DNA of 5,759 nt from Bacteroidota bacterium (lineage in GTDB: Bacteria > Bacteroidota > Ignavibacteria > UBA10030 > UBA8401): the NCBI GenBank assembly GCA_025355705.1, contig JANXZD010000030.1, positions 1 to 5,759 of the forward strand, written 5' to 3'. Under the pieces are notes generated by a model, which searched no databases, was not told the DNA's origin, and saw only the letters and a list, made by a program, of their open reading frames with translations. Position 1 is the stretch's first letter. Every line of letters starts with the position of its first letter. Of this stretch, positions 1 to 5,759 are shown in pieces. The position numbers and the translations under genes were made by a program.

Positions 1-225
1 CTCACCCACAACTTCTTTACCAAACAATCTCAACCAAAGATTACTTTTTCTTTCTTTCTTAAAATAAAATTCTATAAATAAGCTATTGTCGTAACTCTTT
101 ACCGATTCGTGGAATATTCTCTTTGCTACTTTTTCCGGTCCAGTAAGAATTTCAGATTGATTATATTTACCTAAGAAAACTATTTTCAAAGCATATTCTT
201 GTACTGTTGTAACGGAATTTGACAT
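1..225 (-). CDS. Glycosyltransferase family 4 (GT-B), N-terminal fragment cut by window edge
   Basis: Translating the minus strand from the ATG at 225 gives 75 codons with no stop, running off the left edge. After about 12 leader residues comes LKIVFLGKY (residues 13-21) and then TGPEKVAKRIF (28-38). This is the first beta strand and following glycine-containing loop and helix of a GT4-type glycosyltransferase N-terminal domain. Proteins of this kind transfer a sugar from a nucleotide-sugar donor to a lipid-linked acceptor at the cytoplasmic face of the membrane. The ATG lies 4 nt after the stop of the methyltransferase at 230-934, so the two are surely co-transcribed. Start choice is open. 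An in-frame ATG at 237 overlaps the previous stop, and an in-frame TTG at 189 would give the family-typical MKIVFLG start. The catalytic C-terminal half is outside the window, so donor and linkage cannot be predicted. The family call rests only on this N-terminal pattern. Confidence 0.72.
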   Translation of the reverse strand, partial: MSNSVTTVQEYALKIVFLGKYNQSEILTGPEKVAKRIFHESVKSYDNSLFIEFYFKKERKSNLWLRLFGKEVVGE

Positions 226-229
226 ACAA

Positions 230-934
230 TTATTCATTTCCCTTTTTTGCAATGGCAATAAGATTTTGTGTTACAATTTCTGCCCGTGGCATAGCATACA
301 ATTTCTCAACAAGACGTTGGAAAAGATTTAAAACAAATAATCGTTTTTTTCCAATAGAGTTGTTATGAATATTAATATCCTTGAATCCGGCATCAAACAA
401 TACCTGCCGAATACTTTCTTCCGTAAATCCTGTTTCATGGGTAAAATCTATGTATCTACTGCGCAAACCAGTAAGACTTCCCATATTTGGTGTCCGAACT
501 ATGACCTCTCCTCCAACTTTTAAGGATTTATAAATCATTTTATTAAATTCAACAATCTTGTTTTTAGGGAGATGCTCAATAAGATCTAATGCTATGATGT
601 AGTCATAAGAATTTGCGGTGTTTTGCAGATATGTAACGACATCTGAATTCTCAACCATTTGAGTGACGTATTTTTTACATACTGCAAGTTGATCTTCAGA
701 ATGATCAACCCCCAGAATATCAGTTGCCCCTATGGAGAGCAAATAATTTAATGTACCACCGATCCCACACCCCAATTCTAATATTTTTTTATTCTGTACA
801 TTTTGGAGATACTGACCCATTTCTCGTTCATACCCCTTTTTTGATATATTAACCCATTGGCGGACCGAATCCTCAGAATCTATATCTATTTTGTTTATGT
901 GCGAATAATGGTTCTTAAAATAGTTTTCTTTCAC
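230..934 (-). CDS. Class I SAM-dependent methyltransferase in a polysaccharide cluster
   Basis: A 234-residue protein with a clear Rossmann-type methyltransferase core. Motif I is ILELGCGIGG (residues 51-60), which binds S-adenosylmethionine. The acidic ribose-binding residue is D77 in GVDHS. Motif IV is DYIIALDLIEHLPK (111-124), and LKVGGEVIVRTPN (138-150) forms the later strand. The segment YIDFTHETGFTEESI (161-175) is of a kind seen in methyltransferases from O-antigen and capsule clusters (Methyltransf_11/23 families). It probably methylates a sugar hydroxyl or a chain end in the cytoplasm; the actual acceptor is not visible from sequence. The start is GTG at 934, supported by GGGGGAAG six nt upstream. 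The flippase stop is only 3 nt before it and the glycosyltransferase ATG follows its own stop by 4 nt, so translational coupling is likely. UbiG-like metabolism is an alternative, but the neighbours argue against it. Confidence 0.85.
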   Translation of the reverse strand: MKENYFKNHYSHINKIDIDSEDSVRQWVNISKKGYEREMGQYLQNVQNKKILELGCGIGGTLNYLLSIGATDILGVDHSEDQLAVCKKYVTQMVENSDVVTYLQNTANSYDYIIALDLIEHLPKNKIVEFNKMIYKSLKVGGEVIVRTPNMGSLTGLRSRYIDFTHETGFTEESIRQVLFDAGFKDINIHNNSIGKKRLFVLNLFQRLVEKLYAMPRAEIVTQNLIAIAKKGNE

Positions 935-937
935 AAT

Positions 938-2245
938 TTACTTCCCCCATTTAATCCGTTTAGATTTATATAAATAATATAATTGAATTATGAATATTAA
1001 ATATTCGGCAGAAATAGTTGCGATAACTGCGGCCATAATTCCAATTTTTTCAAGCAATAGTATGTTTATTACAAGATTCACAAACATTGCAAAAAATGCA
1101 GAAATCATTGCTTTTCGCTCTTGACGTATTGAATTGAGCATCACTCCTGTAAAATTATTAAGGAACAATCCCGGGAGTGCAAATGATAACAATCCAAGCA
1201 AACCACCTGAGACTATATACATATCACCATAAATCAGTGATAAAAGTATCTCTGGAAAGATATTAAAAAATACTACCACTGATAGACTAAATCCTAAGAG
1301 CAATGAAAAAGGTTTTAACAATTCATTGATATATAACTGTTTTTGAAAAGAATATTTTTGTGATAAGTCAGTAAAGAGGGGTGTTAACAATATTCCCGAT
1401 ATCATTTGCGGTATTTTGTAGACCGAATAGGCTACCGAATAATACGAAACCGATTCAATGATAATATAATGTTGGATCAACAACACATCAATTTTATCAT
1501 ATATCCAAACAAAAGACACTCCAATTCCCATTGGCAACGAAGATCGCAAAACTGTTTTTAATACTGAGTAATTGAATAAAGGTGAAACCGTAATTCCATT
1601 TTTTTTAACAACTTGATACAGAAAATACGTTTGACTAAGAATTGCAATGAAAAGAAATACTATGATATAAATGGAAGAGAAGGAAAAGATTAGTAGAATA
1701 AATATCCCGATTGGAATAATTATTCTGCTTTTTGTCAACGAAATAAATGAATCTTCATATCGATCAAGACCATAAAGAACTTTTGAGAGTAAACTGGAAA
1801 ATCCAGTTGAATAAATCGTAATTGAAATTAGAATAACCAGACTGGAAATCGGGATATTTGCATAGAAATAGTAAAGTAATGTGAGAAAACTGTATACACC
1901 AAAAAAAATAATTCTAAATCCAATTGCAACATTGAACTCTTCGGTAATCGATATCTTTCGTGATGCCATTTCACGCTGGAAGTACGATCCAAATCCGAAT
2001 TCGAAAAATGAATTGAGAATATTGGCAAAAGCAAAAGCTGCAACAAATATTCCGTATTCTTTAACATCGGTTGTTCGCGCAAAATAGACGAACACAAGAA
2101 AGAATACTCCTTTCTCGAGTAACGCCATGAACAGAGTGTATTTCCCCTTGTTGATAAGTTCATATATGGATCCATTTGTCTTCATAGTAGAATAAACTGA
2201 TCCTTGAAATGTATTTTTCAAAAACTTATTGTCCGATGTTGACAA
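938..2245 (-). CDS. Polysaccharide/lipid-linked oligosaccharide flippase (Wzx/PST, MOP superfamily)
   Basis: A 435-residue, strongly hydrophobic protein with about 12 predicted membrane segments spread over residues 36-425, the usual size and layout of Wzx-type flippases. Family-like landmarks are FARTTDVKEYGIF (55-67) after the first membrane helix, WIYDKIDVLLIQHY (247-260) at the start of the second half, and EKIGIMAAVIATISAE (399-414) near the end. By analogy it exports an undecaprenyl-linked glycan unit across the inner membrane; substrate specificity cannot be read from sequence. The longest frame begins at a TTG (2245) with no good Shine-Dalgarno sequence, and an in-frame stop lies at 2261-2263. 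The ATG at 2185 (residue 21), before the first helix, is an equally plausible start; an AAGGA lies about 15 nt upstream of it, which is rather far. The gene follows the upstream methyltransferase by 39 nt and precedes the next by 3 nt. It is markedly AT-rich (16 G+C in the 60 bases from 1261). Confidence 0.9.
   Translation of the reverse strand: MSTSDNKFLKNTFQGSVYSTMKTNGSIYELINKGKYTLFMALLEKGVFFLVFVYFARTTDVKEYGIFVAAFAFANILNSFFEFGFGSYFQREMASRKISITEEFNVAIGFRIIFFGVYSFLTLLYYFYANIPISSLVILISITIYSTGFSSLLSKVLYGLDRYEDSFISLTKSRIIIPIGIFILLIFSFSSIYIIVFLFIAILSQTYFLYQVVKKNGITVSPLFNYSVLKTVLRSSLPMGIGVSFVWIYDKIDVLLIQHYIIIESVSYYSVAYSVYKIPQMISGILLTPLFTDLSQKYSFQKQLYINELLKPFSLLLGFSLSVVVFFNIFPEILLSLIYGDMYIVSGGLLGLLSFALPGLFLNNFTGVMLNSIRQERKAMISAFFAMFVNLVINILLLEKIGIMAAVIATISAEYLIFIIQLYYLYKSKRIKWGK
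941..948 (-). promoter_or_regulatory. Shine-Dalgarno sequence deciding the GTG start at 934
   Basis: The minus strand reads GGGGGAAG, then TAAATT, then the GTG codon. This purine block lies inside the last codons of the flippase gene (encoding Trp-Gly-Lys) and sits six nt from the start codon. It supports GTG at 934 rather than a downstream start, and implies that ribosomes finishing the flippase can reinitiate here. Confidence 0.6.
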
Positions 2246-2284
2246 AAGGTCAATTCGTTTTTATTGAAACACCCTGTCACAATA

Positions 2285-2956
2285 TTATTTTCCCGTTTTT
2301 GTAATAGCAATATATGATTTGCTGATTCCAAATAATCTCTCCGTGCGGATTACCGCATCAGAAAATAATTTTTTAATTTCTGATTTTTTCATTAGCTGAA
2401 TCTCAGTTACAACCTTTAATGCTTCTTCTTTTGTATTACATTTTGTATACCACCCAAGAGAATAATGTCTGACCAGAAATACTCTTAACAATAGCGGCAT
2501 CCAATGAAAAAATGGAAAAAGAAAATGCGGCTCAAGTGGAAAATAAAAGCTTGGCGTTTGTACAAAATATTTTTTTGCAACCCTTCTAACTTCATTCGCC
2601 ATTTTCATTTGATTTTCAAATGTAAACAAGTGTTCGATCACTGAATTGGAAAAAACAATATCAATTGAACCATCCGCATAACGTGATAAATCCCGAGCAT
2701 CACCGATCACTGATGTAATATTGGGATAATGTGTTTCAACTGGATCCAAATTCAGAAGTATGATTTTGTGTTTGGTATTTACAAACCCCTGAATCTCCCA
2801 GAACCGTTCCCACCCACCCACATCGAGGATCGTTAGAGATTCACCGGAACACGAAGAGAGCAGTTCAAGGAATAATTTGAATCGTTCTCTTCGAAATTTA
2901 CTTGCCAAAGAATCCGATGAAACACTGTTTGCCAAGTTTTGAAGTATTTTCCGCAT
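2285..2956 (-). CDS. Class I SAM-dependent methyltransferase (Methyltransf_11-like), first gene of glycan operon
   Basis: A 223-residue protein. TILDVGGWERFW (42-53) occupies the place of the SAM-binding motif I, but the third glycine of the usual GxGxG is absent. LNLDP (68-72) supplies the acidic residue after strand 2, GDARDL (85-90) fits the adenine-contact motif, and IDIVFSNSVIEHL (98-110) is a good motif IV. FVQTPSFYFPLEPHF (131-145) begins an aromatic, hydrophobic stretch reaching about residue 168, which could touch the membrane or a lipid-linked substrate. The likely role is methylation of a glycan or glycolipid; the acceptor is unknown. The start is ATG at 2956, because an in-frame TGA sits directly before it; no clear Shine-Dalgarno sequence is visible. 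It is the first gene after the terminator at 2998-3036 and lies 39 nt before the flippase, so it probably heads the operon. It shows little resemblance to the methyltransferase at 230-934 beyond the common core motifs. Confidence 0.82.
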   Translation of the reverse strand: MRKILQNLANSVSSDSLASKFRRERFKLFLELLSSCSGESLTILDVGGWERFWEIQGFVNTKHKIILLNLDPVETHYPNITSVIGDARDLSRYADGSIDIVFSNSVIEHLFTFENQMKMANEVRRVAKKYFVQTPSFYFPLEPHFLFPFFHWMPLLLRVFLVRHYSLGWYTKCNTKEEALKVVTEIQLMKKSEIKKLFSDAVIRTERLFGISKSYIAITKTGK

Positions 2957-2970
2957 TCAACAAACTACGC

Positions 2971-2999
2971 ATTCTTCATATTAAAAGGAACATCGTCAA
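2971..2999 (-). promoter_or_regulatory. Candidate promoter for the glycan operon
   Basis: The minus strand carries TTGACG (2999-2994, five of six matches to the sigma-70 -35 box). A 17-nt spacer separates it from AAGAAT (2976-2971, four of six matches to TATAAT). It lies directly after the terminator and before the first gene of the glycan cluster, where a promoter is needed if the terminator works. Against it, the implied transcript start leaves a leader of under 10 nt. If the host is a Bacteroidota relative, its main sigma factor prefers TTTG/TAnnTTTG boxes, which are not matched here at proper spacing. Confidence 0.25.
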
Positions 3000-3036
3000 A
3001 AAACCAAAAGCCTTTGAAGAGAACTCTCCAAAGGCT
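2998..3036 (-). terminator. Rho-independent terminator after the EF-G-like gene
   Basis: AGCCTTTG (3009-3016) and CAAAGGCT (3029-3036) form a perfect 8-bp stem. Inside it GAG/CTC (3019-3021 and 3026-3028) extends the helix past a 2-nt bulge, closing a 4-nt loop. On the minus strand the hairpin is followed by TTTTGGTTTTTT (to 2998), a U-rich tail; the plus strand has no such tail, which fixes the direction. It starts about 45 nt after the EF-G-like stop codon (3082-3084) and isolates that gene from the glycan cluster. Confidence 0.85.
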
Positions 3037-3081
3037 AAGGCAACAAAATTTGAAAATATTGTTTTATAATTCATTAAGAAA

Positions 3082-5193
3082 TTATTCTTCTCCCGATCTA
3101 CTCTTTTCATATTCCGAGATGATCTTATCCGCAACATCTCTCGGAACTTCGTCGTAATGTGAGAATTTTTGACGATGCATCCCTCTTCCCTGCGTCATTG
3201 AACGAAGCGTGGTTGAATAGTGGTACAATTCTTTCAATGGAACCGCAGATTTGATGATCTGGTGCGAACCGTCCGTATCCATTCCAATGATCTTTCCTCT
3301 TCTGCTGGAAAGATCCCCCATGACATCACCCATATGGTCATCCGGAACAATCACTTCAACTTCGTAGATTGGCTCAAGTAGAACCGGTTTTGCTTCTTTA
3401 AATCCTTTTCTAAATGCCTGCGAACCCGCGATCCTGAACGACATATCATCGGAATCGACATCGTGATACGAGCCGTCGAACAGCGTTACTTTTACATCGA
3501 TCACCCTGTACCCTGCAATAATACCATGCTCCAATGTATCGGTAACACCTCGTTCTACAGCAGGAATGAATTTTCCGGGCACAACACCGCCGACCACTGC
3601 ATCTTCAAACTCAAATCCGGCACCGCGCGGTTTTGGCTCGATCTTCAAATGGACATGGCCGTATTGTCCACGCCCGCCCGATTGTTTCTTATGTTTGAAT
3701 TCCACATCCGGAGCAACGCCTTTAATTGTCTCTCTGAATGGAATGCGCGGCTCGATCAAATTCACTTCCACCCCGAATTTATCTTTCAACCGCCGCACAA
3801 TGATTGCAAGATGCAATTCTCCTTGCCCTGAAACAACGGTCTGCCGTATCTCAGGATCAACTTTATACACAAATGTGGGATCTTCTTCGTGAAGCGTATG
3901 AAGACCGCTGCCGATCTTATCTTCTTCCCCTTTTACTTTCGGAATGATCGCTTCGGTGATCACCGGTTCCGGAAAATCGATCGGATGATAGATAACGGGA
4001 AATGATTTTGTGCACAACGTATTATTCGTGTGCGTATCCTTTAATTTTACAACTGCTCCAAGATCGCCTGCGTGAAGTTTTGCCACTTCTTTACGTTCGC
4101 GTCCGTTCATTACGAAAATCTGTCCGAGACGTTCCGGCTTTTCATTGGATTCGTTCACGAGATCCATACCGGGAATGATCGCGCCGGAATAGACCTTAAA
4201 GAACGACAGTTCACCGACATGATGCTCTGAAACTGTTTTGTACACGAACAATGTTGCGGGGCTCGCATCATCGATCTTTACTTCGATCTCTTTTTTCGTA
4301 TTCACATCGGTCGCCGTCACCGTTTGGATCTCCATCGGTGGCGGACAGTAACTAGAAACAAATTCCAGCACATTCAACACACCAACATTGGTCGAGGCAG
4401 AAGAAGCGAACGTCGGATAGATTTTTCTGTCGAGCAATGCTTGATGCAATCCTTTTCGTATCTCTTCATCGGCAAGCGTCCCATTCGTCAGGAATTTATC
4501 AAGCATTACTTCATCAGACTCAGCGATCTTCTCGATCAATTCTTCATGTAATTTCGTTGTCTTCTCTTTGAACTCTGCCGGAACTTCTTCTTCGGTATAA
4601 GCGCCGTTTCCATTCGGAGCAAAGCGAAGCATTTTCATTTTCACCACATCAATAATTTCTTTTGCTCCGGCTCCCGTCTTCACCGGAAATGTGACGATCG
4701 TTGCATCACTGCTCAATCGTTCGCGGATAGATGCGAACACTCTATCAAAATCTGCAGTATCGGTATCAATTTTATTGATCACAAATAACGATGGTAATTT
4801 ATATCCTTTTACATGCTCCCACACAAATTCGGTTCCGACCTCAACTCCTTCAAACGCGCGGATGAATGTCACCGCACTGTCCGACACACGCAGTGATGCT
4901 TTCACTTCACCGGTAAAATCAGTGTAACCGGGAGTGTCGAGCAAGTTGATCTTGATATTGTTTACATCGGTGGTGAGCAGTGAAGAATTGATGGAGATCT
5001 TTCGTTCGATCTCGTCGGGATGGTAGTCGGAGATCGTGTTTCCATCTTCGATCCTCCCTTGACGATTGATAACTCCGGTGGAAAATAACGCGGCTTCGGA
5101 AAACGATGTTTTCCCGCAGCCGCCGTGCCCAATAAGGGCGATAGTCCGAATCTGTTGAGAGGTATACTCTCGATAATTATTATTTTGGCTCAC
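3082..5193 (-). CDS. fusA: Elongation factor G-like translational GTPase (EF-G2-type paralogue)
   Basis: A complete 703-residue protein of normal EF-G length. The GTPase domain carries G1 GHGGCGKT (22-29), G3 DTPGYTDF (86-93) and G4 NKID (140-143). Domain II follows from about 290 to 400 and domain III from about 405 to 485, with VSGQGELHL at 454-462. Domain IV has HKKQSGGRGQYGHV (501-514) and the tip-loop sequence YHDVDSDDMSF (576-586). Domain V begins at EPIYEVEVIVP (607-617) and includes MGDVMGDLSSRRG (621-633). Canonical EF-G drives ribosomal translocation. Two departures point to the EF-G-like/EF-G2 paralogue class: Tyr90 replaces the catalytic His of DTPGH, and switch I reads ERKISIN (63-69) instead of ERGITIT. 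Its cellular role is therefore uncertain (translation under special conditions, or a ribosome-associated GTPase), and a standard fusA is expected elsewhere. The GTG start at 5193 has AAGGAG six nt upstream. The gene follows the DUF948 gene by 102 nt and ends before a strong terminator. Confidence 0.93.
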   Translation of the reverse strand: MSQNNNYREYTSQQIRTIALIGHGGCGKTSFSEAALFSTGVINRQGRIEDGNTISDYHPDEIERKISINSSLLTTDVNNIKINLLDTPGYTDFTGEVKASLRVSDSAVTFIRAFEGVEVGTEFVWEHVKGYKLPSLFVINKIDTDTADFDRVFASIRERLSSDATIVTFPVKTGAGAKEIIDVVKMKMLRFAPNGNGAYTEEEVPAEFKEKTTKLHEELIEKIAESDEVMLDKFLTNGTLADEEIRKGLHQALLDRKIYPTFASSASTNVGVLNVLEFVSSYCPPPMEIQTVTATDVNTKKEIEVKIDDASPATLFVYKTVSEHHVGELSFFKVYSGAIIPGMDLVNESNEKPERLGQIFVMNGRERKEVAKLHAGDLGAVVKLKDTHTNNTLCTKSFPVIYHPIDFPEPVITEAIIPKVKGEEDKIGSGLHTLHEEDPTFVYKVDPEIRQTVVSGQGELHLAIIVRRLKDKFGVEVNLIEPRIPFRETIKGVAPDVEFKHKKQSGGRGQYGHVHLKIEPKPRGAGFEFEDAVVGGVVPGKFIPAVERGVTDTLEHGIIAGYRVIDVKVTLFDGSYHDVDSDDMSFRIAGSQAFRKGFKEAKPVLLEPIYEVEVIVPDDHMGDVMGDLSSRRGKIIGMDTDGSHQIIKSAVPLKELYHYSTTLRSMTQGRGMHRQKFSHYDEVPRDVADKIISEYEKSRSGEE

Positions 5194-5199
5194 AGCAAG

Positions 5200-5205
5200 C
5201 TCCTT
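5200..5205 (-). promoter_or_regulatory. Strong Shine-Dalgarno for the EF-G-like GTG start
   Basis: The minus strand reads AAAAGGAG followed by CTTGCT and the GTG codon at 5193. A near-perfect anti-16S match (AAGGAG) at six-nt spacing fixes the non-ATG start and suggests efficient translation. Confidence 0.75.
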
Positions 5206-5230
5206 TTACTCGTATGCTGCTAATGAGGAG

Positions 5231-5249
5231 TCATCGCTGCAGACGATGA
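5231..5249 (-). other. Small inverted repeat in the EF-G-like leader
   Basis: TCATCG (5231-5236) and CGATGA (5244-5249) are perfectly complementary around a 7-nt loop, inside the 102-nt gap between the DUF948 gene and the EF-G-like gene. On the minus strand no T-run follows, so it is not an intrinsic terminator. A leader hairpin, processing site or protein-binding site is possible, but a 6-bp stem can also arise by chance. No convincing promoter is visible elsewhere in this gap, so the EF-G-like gene may be read from upstream of 5706. Confidence 0.25.
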
Positions 5250-5295
5250 TGAGTAGGTTGATAGAGATGTGAAATGAATGATAACAGTGTACAGC

Positions 5296-5706
5296 TTATT
5301 CTTCGTAACGAGACGATCGTCCGCCGATTGCACGATTGAAGAAGGAGGTGAATCCTCGTATCACTCCGCCAAGAGAATTCATCACTTCCATGATAGGCGA
5401 TTCGATCGCATCTTGAACGCGTCGTTCAAAAGCGGCAACATTATCCGCAACACCCTTGAGTGTTTCAACTGAACTTTTCAACATGGCGATCTGTTCGTCA
5501 AAATTTTCTACGATCACTCGTATTTTTTTTGTGATCACTTCCAGATTTTCCAGTGTTGGAATTGTTCGGATTGCAACTTGTTTCAAGTTCATATCGATCG
5601 TGCCAAGCAAATCACGCAATTTTACCAACACAACAATCGCATAGATCGACACACCGGAGAGCAGTAACAGCACAATAATTTGTGCAATAGTTAAAAAATT
5701 TTCCAC
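5296..5706 (-). CDS. DUF948-family (YtxG-like) single-pass membrane protein
   Basis: A 136-residue protein with one N-terminal hydrophobic helix (about residues 8-29, rich in Ile, Leu and Val) and a short N-terminal tail. A long heptad-like amphipathic helical region follows (about 30-100, for example KLRDLLGTIDMNLKQVA and EQIAMLKSSVETLKGVADNV), then a C-terminal segment IESPIMEVMNSLGGVIRG (101-118) and a charged end. This layout, a signal-anchor helix plus helical tail with a conserved C-terminal motif, fits the DUF948 family, known as YtxG in Bacillus, whose members are often near YtxH-type genes and linked to general stress. The biochemical role is unknown. The start is GTG at 5706, supported by AAGGGAG six nt upstream. 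It is the first complete gene of the right-hand unit, and the EF-G-like gene follows. The assignment is by pattern only; tropomyosin- or methyl-accepting-like helical membrane proteins would look similar. Confidence 0.72.
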   Translation of the reverse strand: MENFLTIAQIIVLLLLSGVSIYAIVVLVKLRDLLGTIDMNLKQVAIRTIPTLENLEVITKKIRVIVENFDEQIAMLKSSVETLKGVADNVAAFERRVQDAIESPIMEVMNSLGGVIRGFTSFFNRAIGGRSSRYEE

Positions 5707-5712
5707 GGGTTG

Positions 5713-5719
5713 CTCCCTT
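5713..5719 (-). promoter_or_regulatory. Shine-Dalgarno for the DUF948 gene
   Basis: The minus strand reads AAGGGAG, then CAACCC, then the GTG codon at 5706. Good match and six-nt spacing support GTG as the true start. The remaining 40 bases up to the window edge hold an AT-rich stretch without a recognisable promoter. Confidence 0.6.
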
Positions 5720-5759
5720 GTTTAATTTTTATTTTTCTCTGACTGCCCTTTTCCGCGGA

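Noticed and set aside
1828..2175. 115-codon minus-strand frame inside the flippase gene
   Set aside because: An out-of-frame shadow of the flippase N-terminal half, whose own frame encodes clear membrane helices and family motifs.
2262..2284. Possible hairpin (TATTG/CAATA) in the 39-nt gap before the flippase gene
   Set aside because: Only five weak A/T-rich base pairs around a 13-nt loop and no T-run after it on the minus strand; not a credible terminator or attenuator.
2939..3157. Plus-strand open frame of 72 codons across the intergenic gap
   Set aside because: It runs through the terminator hairpin and overlaps both neighbouring genes antisense, with no domain-like sequence; most likely chance in AT-rich DNA.
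3463..3892. Overlapping plus-strand open frames of 122 and 108 codons
   Set aside because: They lie entirely inside domains IV and III of the EF-G-like gene on the opposite strand, have no Shine-Dalgarno context and no recognisable motifs; they are antisense shadows.
5752..5759. Palindrome TCCGCGGA at the right edge
   Set aside because: An isolated 8-base palindrome at the window end with no second copy seen; probably chance.
5721..5759. Possible 3' end of a further upstream minus-strand gene
   Set aside because: Two frames reach a stop here (ending in VREK and SEKNKN), but under 15 codons are visible, so no gene can be supported.
1..5759. Search for CRISPR arrays, tRNA/rRNA, insertion sequences, toxin-antitoxin pairs or defence genes
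   Set aside because: No direct-repeat series, cloverleaf sequence, transposase motif or terminal inverted repeats were seen by eye; the window is fully explained by six protein genes and short gaps.

Overview
All genes in this 5.76 kb window lie on the minus strand, so it reads from right to left. The organism looks like a free-living bacterium. A member of the Bacteroidota/Chlorobiota/Ignavibacteriota group is my best guess. The reasons are an EF-G-like paralogue next to a DUF948 membrane protein, low-to-middling GC, and an AT-rich surface-glycan cluster. This placement is an inference, because no rRNA or marker gene is present.

Right part (about 3000-5759): a small single-pass membrane protein of the DUF948 (YtxG-like) family (5296-5706) is followed after 102 nt by a complete 703-residue EF-G-like translational GTPase (3082-5193). 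Both start with GTG behind good Shine-Dalgarno sequences. The GTPase has the full EF-G domain order, but its G3 motif reads DTPGY where classical EF-G has DTPGH. Its switch I also lacks the usual RGIT, which marks it as the EF-G2/EF-G-like paralogue type rather than the main elongation factor. A well-formed intrinsic terminator (2998-3036) closes this unit.

Left part (1-2956): a tight four-gene cluster for surface polysaccharide or glycolipid synthesis. In transcription order it holds a class I SAM methyltransferase (2285-2956), a Wzx/PST-type polysaccharide flippase (938-2245), a second and unrelated-looking SAM methyltransferase (230-934), and the first 75 codons of a GT4-type glycosyltransferase that runs off the left edge (1-225). 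Gaps are 39, 3 and 4 nt, so the genes are almost certainly one operon. The glycosyltransferase would build the glycan, the methyltransferases would modify sugars or cap the chain, and the flippase would move the lipid-linked product across the inner membrane.

The two parts differ clearly in base composition: hand-counted 60-base lines give 27-32% GC on the left and 48-52% on the right. The change falls at the terminator, as expected where a variable glycan island abuts conserved chromosome. I found no mobile element, CRISPR array, tRNA or rRNA, and nothing that amounts to a new multi-gene system. No gene-free stretch exceeds about 130 bases.
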